Shown one piece after another: positions 6,950 through 15,331 of a DNA stretch of 53,106 nt (positions are counted from its first letter, which is position 1; each line of letters opens with the position of its first letter). The notes below the pieces were generated by a model. It was not told the origin of the DNA and did no database searches. It worked only from the letters and a program-made list of their open reading frames with translations. Source of the DNA: Candidatus Beckwithbacteria bacterium (GTDB taxonomy: Bacteria > Patescibacteriota > Microgenomatia > UBA1400 > CG1-02-47-37); contig JAPLVF010000005.1 of NCBI GenBank assembly GCA_026397255.1, forward strand, positions 1-53,106. The letters run 5' to 3'. Made by a program: the position numbers and the translations under genes.

Positions 6950-8075
6950 TGGCGATGCCTTGTTTGTCGGCCCGGCCGGTGCGGCCAATGCGATGGATGT
7001 AGTCGTCTTGGGTTTCCGGCAAATCAAAATTAATGACATGGGTGACATTGGCAATATCCAGACCCCGTTGAGCGACATCAGTGGCCAGTAATATCTTGAC
7101 CTCGCCGTTTTTAAACTGCCTCAAAGCTTTTTCTCTTTGGCCTTGGGTTTTATTGCCGTGAATGGCGGTAGCCTTAAATCCCCTTTCAATTAATGTTCTG
7201 GCCAGCTTTTCCATACTCCACTTGGTCCGGCCAAACACTAGGACACGGTCAAACCCAGGCTTAATTAAAAGGTCGTGCAAGACGTCAATTTTATTCCGGC
7301 CATTAAGCCTGACAATTTCCTGATTAACATTATCGGCCACCGCTCCGGTTTTAACTGAGATAATTACCGGATTTCTTAAAAAACCGGCCATGACGTCTTT
7401 GACTTTGCCTTCGATAGTAGCGGAAAAAAATAATGATTGCCTTTTTTGGGGTAAAAACGAAATTAAGTGTTGGATATCATGAATGAAACCCATATCGAGC
7501 ATGCGATCGACTTCGTCAAGAACGAAGATGGTAAAATTGCTTAATTGGAGAATCCGTCTTTTCTGCAAATCCTTTAATCGGCCGGGTGTCCCGATGACAA
7601 ATTGCGGGTTTTGGCGTAAGTGTTTAATTTGCTGGCCCATTGCGGCGCCACCAATGCATAAGGCCGAATATAGTCGTAGATTTCTGGCAAGCGTCACAAA
7701 CTCGGCTTCAATTTGGGTGGCTAATTCTCTGGTGGGGGTAATCACTAAGACTTTATCATGGTTATTTTTGTAAACTTTATCAATTAAAGGAATGAGAAAG
7801 GCGGCGGTTTTACCGGTGCCGGTATTAGCCACACCCACGACATCTTGGCCGGCAATAACCAGAGGAATGACTTGATCTTGAATGGGGGTAGGAATTAAAT
7901 AACCTTTGTTTTTGGCATTAAGTTTGATTTGGTCGGTTACCGGAAAATCAGCAAAGTCATGCTTGATTGCCACGACGTCCAATCTGGATTTTTGAGGGGT
8001 TTGATTAATAAAAAAGGATGGGTTAAACGATCGCGGTTGTCTACGGGCTCGGAAAAATCGCTTCTGTCGGTACAT
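6933..8075 (-). CDS. DEAD-box-family RNA helicase (RhlE-like), DEVD variant
   Basis: A 380-residue two-domain superfamily 2 helicase that unwinds RNA with ATP. Motifs in order: Q-motif IPTPIQDQ (61-68), Walker A ANTGTGKT (83-90), PTRELA (114-119), TPGR (163-166), motif II DEVD (187-190) in place of DEAD, SAT, ATDVAQRGLDI and HRIGRTGR. It ends shortly after the core, so it lacks the long basic tail of many RhlE proteins, but has a short Arg-rich N-terminus. It lies 3 bp after a CarD-like gene, so the two are probably co-transcribed. Confidence 0.92.
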   Translation of the reverse strand: MYRQKRFFRARRQPRSFNPSFFINQTPQKSRLDVVAIKHDFADFPVTDQIKLNAKNKGYLIPTPIQDQVIPLVIAGQDVVGVANTGTGKTAAFLIPLIDKVYKNNHDKVLVITPTRELATQIEAEFVTLARNLRLYSALCIGGAAMGQQIKHLRQNPQFVIGTPGRLKDLQKRRILQLSNFTIFVLDEVDRMLDMGFIHDIQHLISFLPQKRQSLFFSATIEGKVKDVMAGFLRNPVIISVKTGAVADNVNQEIVRLNGRNKIDVLHDLLIKPGFDRVLVFGRTKWSMEKLARTLIERGFKATAIHGNKTQGQREKALRQFKNGEVKILLATDVAQRGLDIANVTHVINFDLPETQDDYIHRIGRTGRADKQGIAITLVP

Positions 8076-8078
8076 ACT

Positions 8079-8582
8079 TTAGGATATGGAAACGCTTGGC
8101 TGGCTGTTTTTCAAAGTTGACAAAATCAGCAACTCAGCTTTTTCCAGTAAAATTCCTTTGGCGGCGGCAATTTCCTGGGTAGCCTGAATCATCGCCTGTT
8201 GATAAATACCTAATTTCCCCCCGGCTAAAAAACCGGATTTATCCTGTTTTTCCAGCCATAATTGTTGGAGCAATTTTAAAGTTTCGGCCAATTCGTTGGT
8301 ATTTAGGGCAGATTTGATTTCGAGAAGATTAAGTGCCGCAGTCTTGTTGGGCAGTTTAGAAATTGAGACCAGTAACTGTTCCGCTTTTTCCCTAGACACA
8401 GGTTTGCGAAGATTTGGGTTATGTGAATTTTGCAATTGAACGGAATAAGTCAGACCATGACTGGCTTTTAGATTAAAGTATGGTTGTAAGTCAATGGAGT
8501 CTTTTTTAACATGGCTAACTTTTAAGACTTTTCCATGACGGACAAGTAAATCACCAACAGCAAAGCTTAAAGTGTTTAACAT
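8079..8582 (-). CDS. CarD-like protein (RNA polymerase-interacting domain plus helical domain)
   Basis: A 167-residue protein. The N-terminus (FAVGDLLVRHGKVLKVSHV) resembles the Tudor-like RNA polymerase-interacting domain of CarD and Mfd. The rest is helical (residues about 75-160), as in the CarD DNA-binding domain. The segment HNPNLRKPVSREKAEQLL sits at the expected linker. CarD proteins bind the polymerase beta subunit and stabilise open promoters. The similarity is judged by eye, so confidence is moderate. A TATAAT box on the minus strand (8635-8630) and GGAAGG before the ATG give it its own promoter and ribosome site. Confidence 0.55.
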   Translation of the reverse strand: MLNTLSFAVGDLLVRHGKVLKVSHVKKDSIDLQPYFNLKASHGLTYSVQLQNSHNPNLRKPVSREKAEQLLVSISKLPNKTAALNLLEIKSALNTNELAETLKLLQQLWLEKQDKSGFLAGGKLGIYQQAMIQATQEIAAAKGILLEKAELLILSTLKNSQPSVSIS

Positions 8583-8644
8583 ACCTTCCCAACCTGATTC
8601 CGATCTTAAGAAGCTAAATAAGTAGTTTAATTATAGCACAGAAA

Positions 8645-9457
8645 TTATTTTTCCGCCTGATGGAGATTATAGTTGGCTAAACCAGTTTCGAAACTTTCTT
8701 TTTCTTTAACAAAGGCTAAATAGTTACGCTTGATTGCTAAAAAAAACGGAAAAGGCAATAAGCCCAACAATTGAATTATTAATTTTAGTCGTTTTCCCAG
8801 CTGATAGAAATGTTCAACGGTGGGTTTTACCGCATTAAGCTTTGTGGTTACCCTAATTTTCTTAAATCCGGCCAAACCTATTTGTTGGCTCATTTCTTTT
8901 GTTGTATCAAGTTTTTTAAGACTAAATGATTTCTGCCAATCTTCGACTAATTGTTTTTGTTTTTGCGTGTTTGGGTGTTTGGTAAGATAACCATCGGCAA
9001 TAAGGAGTCGGCCGCCGGGTTTAAGAATCCGGTAAGCTTCTTTAAGAAAAGAACTTTTGGGGGTGGCGTAACAAATACTTTCAATGCCATAAACGACGTC
9101 AAAATAATTATCAGGGAAATTGGTGTGAGTATAATCCTGAACCTGGAAATTTGTTCGGGGATGTTTTTTGGCAAATTTAATTTGAATGGGTGTAATACTA
9201 ATTCCTGTGACCCAGGCGCCAGTTTTTTCGGCGATGTAAATTGCGGTACTGCCGACGCCACAGCCGGCATCTAAAACCCTTTCCCCTTTTTTGATTTTAG
9301 CGAGATCAATAATGGCTTGATTTTCGTTAAGAGCGGCTTGATAAAGTGAATGGGTGTTTTGGTTCCAAAAACCGTGATGAAATTGGTTGCGGCAGAATAC
9401 CCGATAAAGCCACTGGCTGGAGTTGTAATAATCAATAATTTCCCGTTGATAGGTCAT
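8645..9457 (-). CDS. SAM-dependent methyltransferase (class I, UbiE/sterol-type)
   Basis: A 270-residue methyltransferase. Motif I is ERVLDAGCGVGSTAIYIAE (about residues 59-77), the post-motif region reads GISITPIQIKFAKK, motif II is FDVVYGIESICY and motif III is LKPGGRLLIADGY. This layout matches the small-molecule and lipid methyltransferases related to tocopherol, sterol and cyclopropane-type enzymes. The substrate is not predictable. Its start codon overlaps the end of the PfkB kinase gene, so the two are probably one transcription unit. Confidence 0.82.
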   Translation of the reverse strand: MTYQREIIDYYNSSQWLYRVFCRNQFHHGFWNQNTHSLYQAALNENQAIIDLAKIKKGERVLDAGCGVGSTAIYIAEKTGAWVTGISITPIQIKFAKKHPRTNFQVQDYTHTNFPDNYFDVVYGIESICYATPKSSFLKEAYRILKPGGRLLIADGYLTKHPNTQKQKQLVEDWQKSFSLKKLDTTKEMSQQIGLAGFKKIRVTTKLNAVKPTVEHFYQLGKRLKLIIQLLGLLPFPFFLAIKRNYLAFVKEKESFETGLANYNLHQAEK

Positions 9458-10305
9458 TAAAAGTTAATATTAAACTTAATTTTATCAGTTGAGAAGAATA
9501 GGCGTTGACGGGCAAGAGAGTTAGCAAAATGTCCGGATTCGCTTATATTTTTGGTTTTAAAATAACGGTAAGCAAAAGCGGCGCTAAAAACATCGCCGGC
9601 ACCGACAGAATCAATAATTGCTGAGGCGGGCACAGCGACTGTGGGTAGAATTATAGATTCAGTTGAAGTGACGGCCAAAGCCCCTTTTTCTTCCTGGGTC
9701 ACCAACCAAATTAGGGGAAATTTTTGAGCGTAATTTTTAGCTTTATCTATCATTTCCGGAACGTCCTGTTCTGAGGTAATGATAACGTCAAAGAAGGGCA
9801 AAATTTGATCGGCTTCAGAAAAATTCCGAAGCAGCACTTCGCCGTCGGATTGAAATTGGCGATAATAGCCCTGAGGGAGAAAAACTTTTAAGGTTTTAGA
9901 ATTGGCAAAAGAGACAAATTTTTTAACATAAGCGGGAGTGATATTAGGTTGAAGCGGAGCAAAAAAAAGAATATCGGCCTGGAAAATTAGTTGCTGAAGG
10001 GGTAAATCAATAGAGGCGCAAGGAGGATTGTCTAAATTTAGGGCTGATTGAGTTCTGGTTCCTTGTTTGATAATATTTTCATAAATAAGCGTGTTGGTAG
10101 AGTTAGGAACTGGCGGGTAAATGTTAATGTTTTTCAAGAAAGGTAAATAATCCGGACCATATGAAGCAACGATCGTCAGTCGGCAATCGGGTAACTCTCT
10201 AAAAATTTTGTGCATAAACATAGATGGACTGCCCGGGCCAAGATAGCGAGAATTTTCCGAAGTATTTTTGTCCAGGCAAACATGCCCGAAAATGACAATA
10301 TTCAT
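9457..10305 (-). CDS. PfkB-family sugar/nucleoside kinase
   Basis: A 282-residue ribokinase-fold protein. The N-terminal strand is MNIVIFGHVCLDKN and the C-terminal signature is DSVGAGDVFSAAFAYRYF, with the GAGD anion hole and catalytic Asp. Members phosphorylate sugars, nucleosides or related alcohols with ATP. The specificity here is unknown. The ATG at 10305 was chosen over an in-frame upstream start at 10329, because the upstream codons overlap the divergent gene and the shared promoter. The gene is translated divergently from the tRNA-guanine transglycosylase gene with a 16-bp spacer. Confidence 0.82.
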   Translation of the reverse strand: MNIVIFGHVCLDKNTSENSRYLGPGSPSMFMHKIFRELPDCRLTIVASYGPDYLPFLKNINIYPPVPNSTNTLIYENIIKQGTRTQSALNLDNPPCASIDLPLQQLIFQADILFFAPLQPNITPAYVKKFVSFANSKTLKVFLPQGYYRQFQSDGEVLLRNFSEADQILPFFDVIITSEQDVPEMIDKAKNYAQKFPLIWLVTQEEKGALAVTSTESIILPTVAVPASAIIDSVGAGDVFSAAFAYRYFKTKNISESGHFANSLARQRLFFSTDKIKFNINF

Positions 10306-10321
10306 AACTGTATAATACAGC
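10306..10321. promoter_or_regulatory. Symmetric bidirectional -10 between kinase and Tgt genes
   Basis: The spacer is 16 bp. CTGTAT-A-ATACAG at 10308-10320 is a perfect palindrome with one central base. On the plus strand TATAAT (10311-10316) is 5 bp from ATG 10322. On the minus strand TATTAT lies about 6 bp from ATG 10305. Both mRNAs would be leaderless. Confidence 0.55.
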
Positions 10322-11323
10322 ATGGCCAATCAATTTTTTAAATCGCGTTCCGGTAAAATCCCCTACCCGCTGTTTTTCCCAGACGCGACCAGAGCGGTAG
10401 TGCGGACATTGACATCCGAAGATTTAATTAAGACTAAAACTTCGGGAATTTTGGTTAACACTTTGCATTTATATTGGGATTTAGGCGAAAGTGTTTTGAA
10501 AAAATTTAAGGGAATCAGCAACTTTATGAATTGGCCAGGGGCAGTAATTTCCGACTCAGGCGGATTTCAGGTAATGAGTTTAGCGAAAAAAGGGTTAGGG
10601 AAAGTGACTGACGAAGGGGTGAGATTTAATTTGACGAAAAAGAAACAAGTGCTGTTGACTCCGGAATTATCAATTAAGTACCAAAGCCTTTTAAAAACTG
10701 ATTTAATGGTGGTCTTGGATGATTTTACCCCGCCAGGAGTGACGAAAAAACAAGCGCGAGAAACAGTGGAGAGAACGATTGAATGGGCGAGAAGATGTAA
10801 AACAGAGTTTGCCAAAATTTATAAAAATAAAAAAGACCGACCTTATCTTATCAGCGTGGTTCACGGAGGAGATTACCTGGATTTGAGAAAAGAATGCACC
10901 GAGCGGTTAGCAAAAATTGGTTTTGACGGTTATGGTTACGGCGGTTGGCCGATGGACAGAAACGGAAAATTTAATTTAAAGGTGGCCAGCGTTATTAGGG
11001 ATAACGCGCCCAAGGATTCTTTGTTGTACGGTTTGGGTGTGGGTAAGCCGGAAGATATTATCGCTTGCTACAAATTAGGCTTTAAAATCTTTGATTGTGT
11101 GATTCCGACCCGGGATGCCCGGCATGGCCGATTGTTTGTGTTTAAAAACAAAGGTTTTGATTATGAGAGTATTTATCCGCAAAAGAGCAGATATAAAACT
11201 GACAGAAAATGGGGCTATTTACACCATTTATTTAAGATTAAGGACCCAGCTGCTTGGAGGTTGGCGACGATGAATAATTTAAGCTTTTACTCTACTTTAA
11301 TGGCAAAACTGCGCGAAGCTTAA
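10322..11323 (+). CDS. tgt: tRNA-guanine transglycosylase-like protein lacking the zinc site
   Basis: A 333-residue Tgt-fold (beta/alpha)8 enzyme. Tgt exchanges guanine in tRNA for a 7-deazaguanine (preQ1 or queuine) at position 34. Visible are SDSGGFQ (77-83, with the expected general base Asp78) and FDCVIPTRDARHG (257-269, with the expected nucleophile Asp258). Two features are unusual. The CxCxxC...H zinc site expected around residues 280-320 is absent, with no cysteine there and MNNLSFY where HNL is normal. The GGLAVGE-type base-pocket loop reads YGYGGWPMDRNG (204-215). No queuosine biosynthesis gene lies in the window. It may be a paralogue with altered substrate. Confidence 0.85.
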   Translation: MANQFFKSRSGKIPYPLFFPDATRAVVRTLTSEDLIKTKTSGILVNTLHLYWDLGESVLKKFKGISNFMNWPGAVISDSGGFQVMSLAKKGLGKVTDEGVRFNLTKKKQVLLTPELSIKYQSLLKTDLMVVLDDFTPPGVTKKQARETVERTIEWARRCKTEFAKIYKNKKDRPYLISVVHGGDYLDLRKECTERLAKIGFDGYGYGGWPMDRNGKFNLKVASVIRDNAPKDSLLYGLGVGKPEDIIACYKLGFKIFDCVIPTRDARHGRLFVFKNKGFDYESIYPQKSRYKTDRKWGYLHHLFKIKDPAAWRLATMNNLSFYSTLMAKLREA

Positions 11324-12506
11324 GATGAAGTTTTTTGGCAAAGCGGTGGGATTCGTTGCGCAGGTATTGAAGCAATTGAAAGCCGGGATTGTCGGACTTT
11401 ACCTGCAGGGAGAGAACCTGTAGGCTAATAAGGCGGTCGGGACGTTTAGCCAGACCGATGACCGGAATATTCCAGGTAAGAATTTTTTTAACGGCCTTAA
11501 GTTGATTTTTACCGCCGTCAATCAAGATTAAATTGGGGATTCCCCACTCCAAATGGCGCTGCCGGCGCGTTAAAACTTCCTGCAGCATTTTTAAGTCATT
11601 AGGAGTGTTTAAAGAACAAATTTTGAAATAACGGTATTGATCTGGGCGAGGCTGACCGTTGATAAAAACAACCATAGAGGCAGTCGGGTTTTTACCCAAA
11701 AGGTTACTGACGTCATAGGCTTCAATCCGGGTTAAAGGATAGGCCGGCGGGAGAGGGAAAATACGTTTTAACAAACGCCTTAAGTAAATAATCCGTTCGT
11801 TGGTTTTGTCTGAACTTAAAATCGGCAGGTCAAGTTTTTCGGTGATTGGCGCCGAGGATAAATTATTTATGGCTTGGATTTGATTGCGATAATCAGCGGC
11901 CGTTTCATAATCTTGCGTGCGGGCGGCGGTTTTTAACTTTTCTTTTAATTGAGTTAAAAGCAGTCTTTTTTTACCGCCAAGTAAAAGTTTCAGATGATTA
12001 ATTATTTGTTGGTAATCGGAAGCAGAAATTTTACCACAACAAGCACCGGGACAAAGATGCAGGTGGTAGTAAAAGCAGGCTTTACCAGGTTTGGCGTTAC
12101 AATAGGGAAAAATTCTTCTCAAGGTTTTTAAAATAAAATAGAGTTGTTTTGAAGAAGAAAATGGGCCAAAGTCGCCGCTTTTTCGGGTAACTAAAACTTT
12201 TGGAAAAGTTTCTTTAGTGATGCTGACGTAAAGTTTGGATTTGTCGTCTTTTAACAAAATGTTGTATTTAGGCTGATAAGTTTTTATGAGCTCTGCTTCC
12301 AGTAAGATTGCTTCAAATTCCGAATCTGACTGCTGAAATTTTATTTTGGTTCTTTCGGCAAGCATCTGCCTGGTTTTAGGACTACTTTGATTAATTAAAG
12401 TGTAGCTTTTTAAGCGATTGTTAAGATTTTTGGCTTTGCCAACGTAAATTACTTCCTTCTTTTTATTTAAAAACCAATAAACTCCTGGAGTTTGAGGAAA
12501 CTTCAT
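11292..12506 (-). CDS. uvrC: Excinuclease ABC subunit C, short form
   Basis: A 404-residue UvrC, against roughly 600 in model bacteria. The order is: GIY-YIG nuclease (GVYWFLNKKKEVIYVGKA, start to about 80), cysteine-containing region (about 145-160), UVR motif (KLKTAARTQDYETAADYRNQI, about 190-210) and the UvrC RNase H-like domain (IEAYDVSNLLG, LILIDGGKNQL, GLAKRPDRL, NESHRFAKKLH). It stops just after HRFA, so the C-terminal HhH module is missing. A copy of the RAYT palindrome encodes residues 361-369 (LQVLSLQV). It overlaps uvrA by 4 bp, and its end overlaps the convergent tgt gene by 32 bp. Confidence 0.93.
   Translation of the reverse strand: MKFPQTPGVYWFLNKKKEVIYVGKAKNLNNRLKSYTLINQSSPKTRQMLAERTKIKFQQSDSEFEAILLEAELIKTYQPKYNILLKDDKSKLYVSITKETFPKVLVTRKSGDFGPFSSSKQLYFILKTLRRIFPYCNAKPGKACFYYHLHLCPGACCGKISASDYQQIINHLKLLLGGKKRLLLTQLKEKLKTAARTQDYETAADYRNQIQAINNLSSAPITEKLDLPILSSDKTNERIIYLRRLLKRIFPLPPAYPLTRIEAYDVSNLLGKNPTASMVVFINGQPRPDQYRYFKICSLNTPNDLKMLQEVLTRRQRHLEWGIPNLILIDGGKNQLKAVKKILTWNIPVIGLAKRPDRLISLQVLSLQVKSDNPGFQLLQYLRNESHRFAKKLHLKLRAVLPLK
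11402..11424. repeat. RAYT-type palindrome inside uvrC
   Basis: Arms CCTGCAGG (11402-11409) and CCTGTAGG (11417-11424) enclose the loop GAGAGAA. It is within the coding region and keeps the frame open. Confidence 0.85.
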
Positions 12507-15328
12507 AAGATTTTTTTAAGATATTGGCCGGTGTAAGAATTTTTAATTTGAGCGATTTGCCAGGGGGTGCCGGCGGCAATAATTTTGCCGCCTAGGTCGC
12601 CGCCTTCAGGACCAAGATCAATAACCCAGTCAGCATTTTTAATAATATCCAAATTATGCTCGATAACAATGACGGTGTTTCCCTGATTGACCAGTTGTTT
12701 TAAAACCAAAAGCAGTTTGTTCAAATCTTCGAAATGCAGGCCGGTAGTCGGTTCATCAAGGAGGTAAAGAGTATGGCCGAAGCCGTGAACGGATAATTCT
12801 CTGGCCAGTTTAATCCTTTGGGCTTCCCCTCCCGAAAGCGTCGGAGCCGGCTGGCCAAGAGCAATATAACCTAAACCAACTTCCTGAAGGGTGATCAGTT
12901 TCCGGTAAAGGGGTGAATAACGAGGAAAAAATTTCAGAGCCTCATCAACAGTTAAATTTAAAACTTCGGCAATATTTTTATCCTGATATTTTACTTCCAG
13001 GGTGGAGGAATTGTAGCGACTACCATGACAAACTTCGCAAGCAATATAAACGTCGGCCATAAATTGCATGAGAATTTTGACTTGACCTTCCCCTTGGCAG
13101 GCTTCGCAGCGGCCGCCCCGAATATTAAAACTAAACCGTCCCGGCTTAAAGCCGTGAATTTTAGCATCTTTGGTTTGACTAAAAAGCGCGCGAATAAAAT
13201 CAAAAGCCTTAGTGTAGGTGGCCGGGTTGCTTCTGGGTGTACGGCCGATCGGACTTTGATCAATTAAAGCGACTCGGGTAATAGTTTCATAGCCAGTAAT
13301 AGATTGATAATTTTTTTTAGTTTCGTCTTTTAAAGCAGGATAAAGCGTGTCATGAATTAAAGTTGATTTCCCGGAACCGGAAATGCCGCTGACGACAATC
13401 AAATTACTTAAAGGAAATTTAACAGTAATATTTTTCAAGTTGTGTTCAGTGCAACCAACCAACTCAAGTGATAGATTGCTTTTTAATCTTGATTCGGCAA
13501 CAGAAATTTTCTTTTTTCCTGAGAGATATTGTCCAGTCAGAGAGTTTTTATTGCTGATAATTTGATTACGGGTTCCAAAAGCGATAATTTCTCCGCCGTT
13601 TTTTCCGGCTTCAGGGCCGAAGTCAAAAAGATAATCGCTTTGCAACATGATTTCCCGATCGTGTTCAACAACAATAATGGAATTACCTAAATCACGCAGC
13701 TCTTTAAGGGTGTTAATTAGACGTTGATTATCCCTTTGATGCAAGCCGATCGAGGGTTCGTCCAGAACGTAAAGAACGTTGGTCAGGCCACTGCCGATTT
13801 GAGAAGCAAGCCTGATCCTTTGGCCTTCACCGCCGGCTAAAGTAGCGGCTTCCCGGCTTAGGGTTAGATAGTCTAACCCAACGGAAAGGAGAAATTTTAA
13901 GCGGGTAGCAATTTCTTTTAAAATGGCGCTGCCGATTTGCAGCTCTTTTTTGTTTAGAGAGGTGGTTGAAGACGAGCTAAGGGTGGTGATAAATTGATAA
14001 GAGTCTTTGACAGACAAATTGGTTAATTCAAAAATGTTTAATTTATCAATACTAACAGAAAGAGATTCGGGCTTTAAACGGCTGCCATGACAGCTAGGAC
14101 AGATGGTTTTATTCATGTATTTGGAAAATTCCTGACGGATAAAATCGGAGCTGGTTTGGCTAAACCGCCTTTCCATGTTGGGAATGACCCCTTCGAAGGA
14201 ATCATCGCCGTAAAGAACGGTTTTTTGGACTACTGAAGAGAATTGATTCCAGGGGGTGTGAAAGTCAGCTAATGGTTCTAATTTCTGATTAAGCCAACTG
14301 CCGGTAGCCAACTGCGAGGCAAAGGGAATAATGGCCCCTTCAGACAAAGTCAGATTAGGGGCAATAATTTTTTGAGGATCAATTTTTAAAAGTGTGCCTA
14401 AACCGGTGCAGACGGGGCAAGCGCCGTGTGGAGAATTGAAGGAAAAAATCCTCGGTTCCAATTCAGGCAAACTAATTTGGCAATGGGGACAAGCATAATT
14501 GGAAGAAAAAAGCTGGTCAGAAAAGCTTTTAGGTTTTTCAGGAAAAGAAAAAGAAGAATCTTTAATCTGGCTGACAATGACTAAACCATTAGAGAGTTTT
14601 AAAGAAGTTTCTAAGTCTTGAGTTAGACGGGAGTTCAATTGTTTAACTTCAGCAGAGTCTTTCAACTGGGTTTTGGAAAAAGAAATCCGGTCAATTAAAA
14701 CATCAACGGAATGCCGATTGGTTTTAATTAAAATAATATCATCATCCAAATCAAAGATTTTTCCGTCAAGCCTGATTTTTTGAAAACCTTTGGATTTTAA
14801 ATTTTTAAATAATTCCAAAAAACTGCCTTTTTTATCGCGGATAACCGGACTTAAAACCATATAGCGGACAACCGAACTAGTTTGAGCACTTTGAGTAATT
14901 AAATTAATCGCCATTTGGCTGATTTGATCTAAAGAAAGCTGACTGATTTCCTGACCGCATTTAGGACAATGAGGCCGGCCGATACGGGCGTATAAAAGCC
15001 TTAAATAATCGTAAATTTCCGTAATCGTTCCAACGGTGGAGCGGGGGTTGTGAGAAACGCTTTTTTGGTCAATGGCGATGGCCGGAGACAGGCCGCTAAT
15101 TTGATCAACGTCCGGTTTGTCCATAATGCCTAAAAATTGCCGGGCGTAACTAGAAAGAGATTCGACATAACGACGCTGACCTTCGGCATAGATGGTATCA
15201 AAAGCCAGGGAGCTTTTACCGGAACCGGAAAGGCCGGTAAAAACCACCAGTTTATTTTTGGGGATTTTTACGTTCAGGTTTTTTAGATTATGCTGGCGGG
15301 CGCCTTTGATATAAATATAATCATCCAT
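12503..15328 (-). CDS. uvrA: Excinuclease ABC subunit A
   Basis: A 941-residue UvrA, the damage-scanning ATPase of nucleotide excision repair, of full family length. Two ABC modules are visible: Walker [16 protein letters not shown] with signature [12 protein letters not shown], then [15 protein letters not shown] with [15 protein letters not shown]. Zinc-finger cysteines occur as CPKCGQ, CPHC...CPVC and CEACQGEG...CEVCHGSR. The final block is [14 protein letters not shown]. It sits between uvrB (3-bp gap) and uvrC (4-bp overlap), so all three subunits would be made from one mRNA. Confidence 0.98.
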   Translation of the reverse strand: MDDYIYIKGARQHNLKNLNVKIPKNKLVVFTGLSGSGKSSLAFDTIYAEGQRRYVESLSSYARQFLGIMDKPDVDQISGLSPAIAIDQKSVSHNPRSTVGTITEIYDYLRLLYARIGRPHCPKCGQEISQLSLDQISQMAINLITQSAQTSSVVRYMVLSPVIRDKKGSFLELFKNLKSKGFQKIRLDGKIFDLDDDIILIKTNRHSVDVLIDRISFSKTQLKDSAEVKQLNSRLTQDLETSLKLSNGLVIVSQIKDSSFSFPEKPKSFSDQLFSSNYACPHCQISLPELEPRIFSFNSPHGACPVCTGLGTLLKIDPQKIIAPNLTLSEGAIIPFASQLATGSWLNQKLEPLADFHTPWNQFSSVVQKTVLYGDDSFEGVIPNMERRFSQTSSDFIRQEFSKYMNKTICPSCHGSRLKPESLSVSIDKLNIFELTNLSVKDSYQFITTLSSSSTTSLNKKELQIGSAILKEIATRLKFLLSVGLDYLTLSREAATLAGGEGQRIRLASQIGSGLTNVLYVLDEPSIGLHQRDNQRLINTLKELRDLGNSIIVVEHDREIMLQSDYLFDFGPEAGKNGGEIIAFGTRNQIISNKNSLTGQYLSGKKKISVAESRLKSNLSLELVGCTEHNLKNITVKFPLSNLIVVSGISGSGKSTLIHDTLYPALKDETKKNYQSITGYETITRVALIDQSPIGRTPRSNPATYTKAFDFIRALFSQTKDAKIHGFKPGRFSFNIRGGRCEACQGEGQVKILMQFMADVYIACEVCHGSRYNSSTLEVKYQDKNIAEVLNLTVDEALKFFPRYSPLYRKLITLQEVGLGYIALGQPAPTLSGGEAQRIKLARELSVHGFGHTLYLLDEPTTGLHFEDLNKLLLVLKQLVNQGNTVIVIEHNLDIIKNADWVIDLGPEGGDLGGKIIAAGTPWQIAQIKNSYTGQYLKKIL

Positions 15329-15331
15329 AAG

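Noticed and set aside
8951-9274. Long overlapping frames on both strands inside the methyltransferase gene
   Set aside because: They have no family features, while the methyltransferase frame carries all motifs.
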